From Diphasiastrum complanatum (Eukaryota; Streptophyta; Lycopodiopsida; Lycopodiales; Lycopodiaceae), in the NCBI GenBank assembly GCA_029204225.1, contig CM055102.1:19526688-19590687 (forward strand): DNA of 64,000 bases, in the 5' to 3' direction. Positions 46,901 through 58,122 of the stretch are shown here, piece after piece. The notes under the pieces were generated by a model that worked only from the letters and a program-made list of their open reading frames with translations, was not told where the DNA came from and made no database searches. Made by a program: the position numbers and the translations under genes. Position 1 is the stretch's first letter; every line of letters begins with the position of its first letter.

Positions 46901-49900
46901 AAGGCTAAAAATAAAATCCCCTCAAAAAAGAAAACCTAAAACCGATTCGCCGATTCTTTTCTAGGGTTGCCGATTCTTGTCCATTTTAAACCCAATTCGA
47001 AAAGGCGTTAACATTGATTATTTTCATAGATGCATTGCGATTTTGAATTGCGATTCAGAAACGCGTTTCGGGATTTTCCCAGAATCGCGCAAAATCGTTT
47101 TTTTTTTTTTGAAATTTTTTAGGCAATATGGGTATCAGATCAAAGCTCTGATTGAGAGCATTATGACTGTGTAGTTTGCCGACTGTTTCAGGTGCGAAAC
47201 ACCAAAAAGTGTGTTTTCACTCAGGCAGTTGGAAGGCCAAATCATGAAGAGGCCTTACCGTCGGGGCCGGGGTCTACCGGCAGCCCCCCAAACCCCCCAC
47301 CGGGGGGCTATCGCCCCCCGGACCCCCAGTTTCTCGTGGGGCTACCGCCCCCCGAACCCCCCGTCTCCCGGGGGGCTACCGCCCCTCGAACCCCCTAGAG
47401 CTTCCTGCTATATAGACACTGTAGATAAAAATGCTATTGCCCCCCTGTAGATAAAAATGGGGTCCAAATGCGTATCGAGAAGGGCCCAATATTTATGCCC
47501 CCAACTGTATGTACATTGCACTCACATCTCCAGTGAAACGATTGCAAAAGTGACCATCATCCATACAGTTGATAGTCCAAACTGTAGCATTAACATTTAC
47601 TGAAAACCAGAGCAAATGACAACCGGATAGCTACTGAAAATAAGATTCGTTTGTGCCTCATCTACTGCACTTCTGAGAGGCCAAACGCTGGTTTGACCAT
47701 TGATCCCCTAAAAAATTTCAGCCATAAGCTATTTTTCCAATTTTTTTTTTTTTTTTTTTTTTTTTGCGATTCTGGGTCGCGAATCGCGACTCAGAGAATC
47801 GCGATTCGCGAATCGCAGACCCAGCGAATTGCGATTTGGTGCATCTATGATTATTTTTCCAACAGCTCATACACCTAATGTTCCATTTGTGGTAGGGGTC
47901 ACACGTATGATTGGGACCAAGGATGATCTTGATTCTCCTGTTGGTTCTGTCACTCACAATCAAATATTCTTGGATACATCGTGTCATCATTTTCATTTGG
48001 TTGTTGTGCTATTGTTACATTTGCTATGATTGTGGAGCCAAATCTTGTTGGTTTTATATGTCACCATTCGTCTAGATATCTCTTATGGGATATATTTGAG
48101 CCAGTTCTTGTCGATAGTTCACATTCATGGGCCTTATGGCTTGGGACTTCTACACACCCGCATATCCACACCTTCATCTCACCGCCAAGCATTCCTGGTC
48201 TATTTGACTAGCTTGGTATGCGTTGATGACATGTTCTATTGTTGGTGTTGGACATTTTTGGTCCTTGTGGATTGCTTGGGACATCTGTATATTTCTAGCT
48301 CCATTCTTGCCTACTAGTATGCAACACGCTTGGTTGCTAGGACTTGCATGGCCACTTTACATAGCTTGGGTTGTTCACATCTATGTGTTGTAGTGGTGAC
48401 ATGATGGTGCTTATACTTGACAGATTCTCTTAGCTCTTGGGGATTGTTTTGCATTGAGGGGTCTTGTTTTGTGATGGTTCTATGCTCGAAGGTGGATCAA
48501 ATGCTTCAGCTATGGCAGTCAAGGTATATGTTATGAATCTGGTTTTTTGGCCATCTGTTGTGAGTCCTTTTTAATAGCTATGTTCATAATTTGTGGTTTT
48601 TGTGATAGCTTGGTATACTTATTATGGTATCAACATTTTTCTCTAGCACTCCTATTCTTTTAGCATGGCATAGTGGTAGCATTGCTAGTTTTTTATTACT
48701 TGCGTACTCTCCAGCTAGCAAGTGTGGTCTATTAGGTTGGTTTGGAACATTGGGATTTCTCGATATTCAAGACTATTTACCAGTAATAGCCATCTTCATG
48801 TTGGCTCACCTTTTTTGTTAAAGCATTGGTGTTCTATTGTTCATCCTTTCATGAAGTACTTGGCTATTTGCATTATTTGAGGATATTTCTATCTGAGGTC
48901 AAGGATCGCCTCCTCTATCAGACAATGGGATGTTCATATTTTCTGCCTCAGGCATGTGTAGATCAGGTGCATGTACTTTCCTTTTTAGCATCGTCACATC
49001 TTGCATATGCAAGAGACTCACATGCATGTTCGAATTTTGTTGAGGTATATCACATTCCTACTATTGTTCATGTGTTTGATGTTGCTCCATTTCTTACTCC
49101 ACATCTACACATAGCTTTGATACGACCACCAATTTTTTTTATAGTAGGGGCAGAGATTTGCGTTCTTTTCAAGTTTATCCATGCTAATATCTCAGTAGCA
49201 TTGGCAAGCATGTTGATATAGCTTGATAAATCCCACTAGGTTTTCCCTTATCTATATGTTTTGGGATCTTATGCAGTTTGTGAGCCCATGTCTCAGGTCT
49301 GACAAAAACCATGTAAGACGTCAAGGTGTCTCTGAAGCCCTCTAGCTGAGGTAGATAACAAGACAATATCATCAACACATAAGAGAATAGGTATGACAAT
49401 GTCTGCAAGAGGACAGCCATCACCACCCTCCTCTTTGATAATTTGCTTAAGATCATCAATATAGAGAGCAAAAAGCGTAGGAGAAAGGGGGAAACCCTGC
49501 TTTACACCAACTGTATTGTGAATAATAGGTGACCAACCTGTCCCATCTTTGAGTCTAGCCAAAACCCTCTCATATAAGGCGATAATAGAAGCAATAACTT
49601 CCTGTGAAAAAACAAGCGAGACCAGATGCTGAAACAGAAGATGCCTAGGTACAGAGTCAAAAGCTCTGCGAAAATTCACAAAGCAACAATAAACCCGCTG
49701 CTTCCTATGCTTAGCCTCCTCAATGATACATCTCAAGATAAATATCTGATCCGTAGTAGAATACCCATTTCTGAGACCTGCATTGTAAAGTCCTCAATCC
49801 AAGGATCCTATTCTAAGCATGCCAATCACAAGCAACACAAGGGAAACGGATGGTGGACAAACCAACCCAACCAAACCTAGATCGGACGGATCTAGCCCCC

Positions 49901-52096
49901 AAGCTATGGATCAATCACAAAGAGGAATGAGGCATCACACCAGCAGCATCCTGCCACCGGTCATGCTATCAAGCATACACTAGTGAGAGCCCAATAGGTA
50001 TACTTATACCCTCCAAGGCCCATGCACCACTAGTAGTGCACTGTGACACCTCACTGGACACCTCTGCAGCCTATCTGGGCCACGTCATCCCCCAATGACC
50101 CACTGATAGAACCATACAAATCCACCATCAAGGGTTTTAGGCCTCAACCATTAATTATGACCATGTACACATAAGGGCCCCAATTCCCTCATAGTCACAA
50201 TTAACTTACGGGTTGTTGGTCTACCGGTCTGCTTGGACATGCTACCCGACCAGTCATGGGCATGACATTCTTCCTCCCTTATTCAAGTTCTGTCCTCAGA
50301 ACTTAAAACTGGGGAAGTTCCTCCTTAAGCTTCCTTCCTATTACCAGGAATCATCATCGTCTGTGTGACTGTTCCAGGTTCCCTTGTGTTGCTTGTGATT
50401 GGCATGCTTAGAATAGGATCCTTGGATTGAGGACTTTATATGCATGTCCAATAGCATATAGTCCATCCGCTTCCTTTTTGAGCTAACAATAGACTGCATG
50501 ATCAAGCTTAGCCATGGTATGACTAATCATAATAATGAGGTAATTTTCCACGTTCATTGGATCACCAACTTTAACTATAGGGTGTAAAAGATTAGTGCAC
50601 CAGGTAGTAGGGAAGCCAAACATGACGGCCTGATTGAAGATATGAGATATATGGTGAAACTATATGAGCCACAAGTTTAAGAAAATCAACACTAAGTGAG
50701 TCAATATCTTCAGCTCTGTGACTTTGGGCTCGTTTAATAGCATCTTCGATCAGAGAAGGGGAAAACAGCGGAAAATCAGTAGGTCTTGATGAGAGAGTAA
50801 TAGGGGAAGAATCAACAGTATAGAGATGTGTAGCATACTCCACCCAAGCCTTAATAGCAATAGGAGCAGTCATGAAAGACTTCTTAGAGAAGGTCTTCCA
50901 AAAGTAAGATGAAGAAGATGAAGCAAGAGCATCTATAAGCTTTTGGCCATTTTTTTGCAAGTATGCCTTTTTTTTTTTCTCACAAGTGTGCGGTATCTTT
51001 TTTCTTTTTGAGCAAGTGACGTGGGAGAGTGAAACCTGGCATGCACCACTTGCTTATGCATAAGAGAACACTCTGTATTATACCATTTATTATGCACACG
51101 TCTATGAGTGGAATTAACCTTTACGGGATATGAGGAAGAAGCAGCATGTAGTAAAAACTGTGAAAGGAACGTAGCCTGATGCTCAACAGAGGATGAAAAG
51201 GGGAAGTCACAAAGGAGAGGGAGAGAAAGAAAGAAAGATTTATTAATGTCTTATAGGTACCCGCGGGTACAAAAGACAGGATAAATGTACATCTCAAGTG
51301 TGTATGGTACTCTAGGAGCGTATGACAAAAACGTCTCCATAAAAGAAACATACTAATAAAATAAAAGAAATCTGAACTGAAAATGCTGTAATCTCTCTAC
51401 TGAGCTGGAAAGAAAACATACATCTATCATGATGTAAAACAAAGCCTCAAGTCTCAAGTCTCTGCAGAGGCTCGAAAGTAGGATGTAATCAAAATGGTGG
51501 AGTGCTCTGGATGTGAGGGGTGAAACTGCCTCTGTCTGGACCTGTGGACAAAATGTCGCCTGCTCTGCCGCATCCTGCTGGGAGGATGACTCGGTCTGAT
51601 GCACTGACGTCTGGTATGATGTCTGTCACTGACTGGAATATCTATCTCATCCTCGGATCTGTCCTCTGTGTCATCTGTGGACCTCTGTCTGCGTCTGGAA
51701 AAGAAATCGGTAATACTGGTCTGGGGATCCAAACTGATCTGGTCACTGACTAAGTCCCGTCTCAAAAGCATCATCTCACGTATCATCAAGGCTACACAAC
51801 GAGGGTCCACATATGTGATCAAAGATCTGGAGGAGTCTCGATATAAACAATGATATCGCCCTCTAATCTCATAATAAACTGGGCATCTGAAAATGAAGTG
51901 ATCCTCATCCTCATTCTCACCAAGTGAACAGATCTGACAAACTCTGGCCTCCCTGGGTATGCCATGAAAGCGACCTGTCTCAATATGTAACTGATGAGAT
52001 GAGACTCTAAACTGTCCCAATATAAATCTCAAACCATGTGACAAACCCCCGTCCAAATATCTAGGAAGGATAGGACAACCTGTACAGTCGGTTTCC

Positions 52097-52154
<58 letters not shown>

Positions 52155-55100
52155 GGCTTGACAATTATTGCTGAATTACACTTAAAAGAATCATGTGAAC
52201 AGTCCGTTCTGCTTTTTGATAAAAATCATGTTGCCAGGTTGTCTACTTTGTAAATTCAGGTTCAGAAGCCAATGACATGGCAATGCTGATGGCACGACTT
52301 TACACAGGAAACTTTGACATAATCGCTCTTAGAAATGCATATCATGGCATGAGCCCAGCGACCATGGGACTCACAGCCCATAGTACATGGAAGTACAATG
52401 TTGCTCAGGTTTGGTTACTGCAAATGCTGCGAGTGGATCATTTTGGATAGCTAAAAAAACATTGACGTGCTGGTTTTTCTGCTTACAAGCTGTTATCTGT
52501 TTGACATAGTCGTAAATATTTTGCAAAGCAAGATACTCACATGCAATGAGTATCAAGTTCGACTTCCTAAAGCTTAAGCTGTAAATCATGTATTTCCATT
52601 TGCACAGGGATTTGGAGTGCATCATGTGTTAAATCCAGATCCATATAGAGGTCCTTATGGTACTGATGGGAAACTGTATGCAAATGATATTTCCAACCTT
52701 ATTGAAAGTGCAACACCTGGTCAAGTTGCTGGTTTTTTTGCTGAGACAATTCAGGTTACATTCAACAATATAACATCCTAACCCCCTTCCACTTCTTAAC
52801 CTTTTGTTTGTCCTTTCTTAAGACGGATTGAGTAACAGCAAATAGGAATTTTGATTTTCTTGGGTTTTGCAGTTGAGAAATTGAATAATTTCTGCTTTAT
52901 CATATTGTCAATTATTATGCAGTTCTATGCAATGTTCATTGGCAGGGTGTGGGTGGAGCTGTAGAGCTTGCACCAGGATATCTAGCTGCTGCATACGATA
53001 TTGTAAGAAAGGCTGGAGGTGTGTGTGTTGCTGATGAGGTTCAAACTGGTTTTGGTCGCACAGGAAGCCACTTTTGGGGTTTCGAAACTCAAGGAGTGGT
53101 TCCAGACATTGTCACATTGGCAAAGGTGTGCATGCATGCGCGCATCTTATATCAATTATTTCCTCATTTTTTTGAAGACTGCTGAGCCTTGACCATAATG
53201 CCTCTATTCATATTATGAAAATAGGTGAGTGGGAAGACGTTTATAAAGTAGTCTTTTAGCAATGATTTCTGAGGAATTCCAGGGAAATTTTTTTTGCAAA
53301 GGTCGTGTCTGCACTGTTCACAGTTTAAGATAGGAGTCACAGAGCATTATTGCAGTGCTCAAAGCAATGTGTGTTCCAGTGATTTATAATCGTACAAGAA
53401 TTCTCTGTACCGTGGATGCACACTTGCCGTTACTGCATCATATCACATGGAAATTGTCATGCTACACATTAATGCTTGACTTTACAAGCTTTCTCCGGAA
53501 AGGCAATAGTCTGTTCAAAGGTAGCTTGAACCCTGAATGCCACTGGATTTTGAAAGAAATTAGCCTTGCAGCGTCACGTGGGTTTAACAATGATCATTAG
53601 TGGATTTCAAGTTCTTGCACTTGCGAATAACATGTTGAGTTTGTTGAATTGGATTGGCCGAGACGATTTAGGAGTTACTCAGTCTGTCTCTGGCCAGAAC
53701 TCTGAAGAATCGGCATGGACTCGAATGGAAGTAGTTCTGAGTCGGTCAACTGAATGCCCCTTGTTGGCCAACTCTGTGGCTTGTGAGGACTTCGTAAGCA
53801 AGTGAAGTTGCTGTTTGGAGAAAAGTGGAATCTTATGTCACTTTCTGAAGTGGCCAGTGCAAGTTCTCTTTAGTGATCCTGGAGCTGTTGATGAAGGGAT
53901 TAATACATCATAGTCTGATTGAAGCCATAAAATCACAAAGAGGAGAGTCATGGGAAAGCGCAAAATAGTGACCATGGATTTGTTAAATTCAAAAAAATCG
54001 ACTCTCATGCTCTACTTCTCCGATGGAGTAAAGCTGATGGTGTCACCTCACGAGCTCTGTGATCTAATAGTAGATAATGAATAGGCACATCTAGAGGTGT
54101 ATTCTTTTAAACCTTCCAGAAAAATGGGGATCTAAAGAGCTTGCTTTGTGTTTCTTGTATCTTTAAATTTGTCGGTCTCTGGGGTTGCAATAGGTGAAAT
54201 ATTTTGCATTTTTCATCGAATATAGTAAAACATATCTCTGAGCGTTCTATGTGAATTGATGGCAAACACGAACCAGAGCCCAAGGAATTATTTAAAAGCT
54301 TGTTTTGAAAAAAATCACATAAGATATTGTACATCGAAATTGAAGTAGAATTTCTGGCAAGCAGAACCATAAATTCAACAGTAAATAGGTTAAGAAACAG
54401 TCTTTTATTTCTCTATGTGAAGGCAGCCCTGACTTCAGTGTCTCAATGTTATGTTTGCATCCAGTCATAGTATGAATGTTTCAGGGACAATTACATTGCA
54501 GTATGTTCCTAGATGCAGAGGCAGATGTTTGCATGTGGTAGTTCAGACTTTTACTTAGGTGTGTTTGATTTCTAGTATCCGGCCTGCTTGTATATCTTCC
54601 TGCATCTGCATATAATTATATGTAGCTGGTAAGTAAATAGATAGAGATCCTGTATTCATATTCTCTGTAGCTCCTTACATGTAATTAGACTTATTGTTTT
54701 TAATTATCTTGAAGTCTTTCGTGGAATGATGGATTATTTCAACAGGGTATAGGCAATGGGCTTCCTTTGGCAGCTGTAGTAACAACTCCAGAGATTGCAA
54801 GTGTGATGGCACAACGGTTACATTTCAACACATTCGGTGGAAATCCAGTTTGTTCTGTTGCTGGTCATGCTGTTCTTAACATTTTAGACAAGGAGAAGCG
54901 TCAAGATCACTGTGCTGTAGTCGGTGACCATTTATTGCGTCGTCTGAAAACTCTTCAAGACAAACACACAAGTACAGACCCCATCCCTTCTCTCTTTTGG
55001 TCTTATGCACTGTCAGGTACTTAGAAATATCAATCTCTCTCTCTCTCAACAAAATATACATATTTGGCTGTAGGATATGACCAAGCTAGTCAAAGGGCCA

Positions 55101-56032
55101 ACATTGGCGTGCTTTCAACTTTTGCACCAGCCATAAGCTGGCTCTAGACTGGCCAAACCTTTTTAGCAGGTGCTTAGTAGCTGTGCATTCTATATTCACT
55201 CTTTGTTTTGGCTGCAATTTTTGTCCTGATATCTATCTTGACAACTGTATGTATCTTCTTGAGTAAGTTTCAAGATGGCCTCTTCTTTCCAAGTAAAGGC
55301 TTCTATTTGAAAAAATCTTACACTAAGACTGCAAAGGTTCCAGTTTTCCCTTTCCCTTTAAGAGAAAGGTATCAGCAAATGATAGCCATTTTATGGCAGA
55401 TTTCATGACAAACTTGAATTTTTTTTCAATGTCTTACCTTTCAAGTCTAATTTGACACTCTTCTATGCATCTACAATGAACATTCCTGTGACATTCAAGG
55501 AAAAATCATGGTTTTTTGCTAAAAGCATTGAGGCCTTGAAAGGCAATGCAACTTGCAAAGCAAGGCATGGCTGTGTTATGTATGACCAAAAGTCTGAGCC
55601 AACATAAAGAAAAGAACTTAGATGGACCCAACTATCAGCGGAATACATTATTACTCTACAGATGACTATAGGACTTGTGTTGCAACAGTCATAGGCAATG
55701 TTAGAGGCAGGGGCCTCATGTTGGGCGTGGAGCTGGTTACAGACAGGCAGACAAAGACCCCTGCAAAGGAGGAAACTGCTATTCTCATGGATAAAATGAA
55801 AGGTAACAAGTCATTCCTTCTGGATTTTGATCTTAGCTTACAAAAACATACGCAATCATCTTTGTATGCTTTGATTGAATGCTTCGAGGATGGAAAGTTG
55901 TGAAAAAATTATCCTTAACACATTCCTTGTCTGTCATGACAAATTATAGATCTTGGAGTGCTTGTCGGAAAAGGGGGCAGATATGGCAATGTATTTAGGA
56001 TCAAGCCACCTATGTGCTTTTCTATTGACGAC

Positions 56033-56072
<40 letters not shown>

Positions 56073-58063
56073 GCACTGATTTGTGCTTTTCAGTTAGCAG
56101 GTCTACCTTGAAGGCCTAGCATAAATGACAGCCACAATGCACATGCATAAATCAATGGTTAAAAAAAGCTGCCAAAGAGGATGGCTGATCCTTGGAGATA
56201 TAAGTCTTGAATTTGAAAGTTGAAGAGAAGACAAAAGAGACCTAATCATGGCTACAGTTATGGCTTTTGAACGAGAGGCACAAAGAAGGGACATATGGAA
56301 GATTTACAAGTTTCAAAAGTACAAGGGACAAAGCCAAGGGCCATCAGAGGAGGTGAAGGAGATGGCTCCAGGGCAATATGAGGAGACAGCTATGAGTGGG
56401 AAGTCAGTCTTAATGTTATTGCAGTTTCAAGGTGTAAAAGCTGTTAGTATCACAAAAGCATGGACGTCAAGTTGCAAGGTAGAATTTTCCAAGAAGCTAC
56501 CACTAAGGGTAAATGGGCTTCAAACCAAGATGGTTAGACTAATCTTCATCTATTGCCTGTCGACGGATCTCTCTCATGTTCTTGGTGCACATGGGAGATA
56601 GGACCAGGAATGTGTCATGCTTGTACCACAGCCAATGTTTTTGGCAGTGCGGGTCTTTCAAAGGATAGTTACCACAAGAATGTACTTTGAATGGAGAGTA
56701 GGGCCGTTTCTCAATGGAGGTGAGGTGGTAATATTTGCTTTTTAGGGGTTTTCAAAAATCCTAAAATGTGGTAAAAAATAAATGATTTCATAGCGTTCTA
56801 GAGAGAGATCTCTTAAAAGTAGAGAAAGAATGCTAGAGCTCGGTTTCTCAGAAATTGCAACACATTTTACATGCACACAGACTTGTTCTACAGCTGAAAA
56901 AAGTGAATGCTGAAAAAAGTAAGCCAGCCACCCAGGTATGGTTGACATTTGGACTCTCTCAACTCACTACTCTCCCTGAGCCTTAACCCTAAAAAAACCA
57001 CGATCCTACCTACGATGGATGTTGCTCTCACAACATTGGTGCATCCAATGAAGGGTGTGGGCCAGTGGGCTCATAGGCATGGATGCCTCATAGAATTCCT
57101 GTCTCCAAGCAATAAACTGTCGGAATGGTCCTACTTATGCTGTTTGGAACTCGTTCAGAGTTTCTAGAATGTTCTCCTCTAGAGCCATCTTAAGACTAGA
57201 GTGCATCATCATGTATGCCCCCACTAATGACCAAACGTGAAAACTAAGGACCAAGAAACCAAATAGAAATAAATAGACCTTTTGTAATTATGTAGCGCTT
57301 TTGGGCCAAAACAATTCAGCAAGGGCTTAAGAATATCAATGATGTGTTAACTTCATGTCAATAACTATACGAGAGCAGGCAAGTAATGGTTATCTCTTTT
57401 ATGTTCAATAAAGCTCAGTTTGCTTTGCTAATGTTGTTAGATGTCACGCTGCTTACTATTTGGTTGCTGCTTTCATATTCTGAAGATTGACCTTTAGCTG
57501 GCTGCATCTATATGAAAAACGTTCGGATTTTGCTTGAAAGAAATCGCTATAAGCTATAAGTATCTTTCTTATGAAGACAAGATAACAACAGTAACTGCCA
57601 TCTACACATCAGACCAGTTTTTATCATAAAATAAGTTATAGCCACTTTGCTTATGCCTATTATTATGCTTTATTAGACATTGCAGTGGATACTGTACGTA
57701 CTTTCAGATTTTTCAAATCAATGGTTTTCCTCTTCTACCTCTTCCTTTACATCATTTTTTGTGATTGAGGGGTAACGCCCCTGGATGGGGTATTCTTTTA
57801 CCTGGCTGGTGTAAACAACATTCATTGTTTACACCAGCCAGGTAAAAACAACATTCATTGTTTTTACCTGGCTGGTGTAAACAATGAATGTTGTTTTTTC
57901 ATAAAACGTTTTATCAAATTGCCTGGGCAGTTATTAAAGTGTAATGCCCTGCCTGGTCCAGCTTCAGGGCATTCTGCCACATGATGCCCTGGAGATGAAT
58001 GTGGAAAATAAGCACGTTTCCAGACGTATATTATGTTAGAAGCTATGTAAACTGCCCTGCATT

Positions 58064-58122
<59 letters not shown>

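Larger units (their letters stand above)
47026..47848. mobile_element. Candidate repeat unit with ATAGATGCA ends and a GC-rich core
   Basis: The ends ATAGATGCA and TGCATCTAT are inverted and flanked by GATTATTTTC (47016-47025) and GATTATTTTTC (47849-47859), which looks like a 9-10 bp target duplication. Inside are GCGATTCGCGAATCGCGA-like words near both ends, a PBS-like GGTATCAGATC near 47130, and the GC-rich repeat array. A Mutator-like non-autonomous transposon or an LTR relic are both possible. Weak evidence. Confidence 0.35.

Noticed and set aside
47192-47450. Pro-rich 70-80 aa proteins
   Set aside because: They are products of the GC-rich tandem repeat read in different frames.
48030-48317. 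Copia RT end ([14 protein letters not shown])
   Set aside because: Only one short block resembles Copia; no neighbouring motif follows in order, so it is too weak to call.
49787-50437. Ordinary MITE or hAT/Harbinger-type TIR transposon
   Set aside because: The inside contains a PPT followed by an LTR start and the ends match the LTR U5 terminus, so an LTR origin fits better.
56248-56601. 118-codon gene inside AGT2 intron 8
   Set aside because: No recognised domain and it lies wholly inside the intron of a well-supported gene; kept only as a note in the intron entry.
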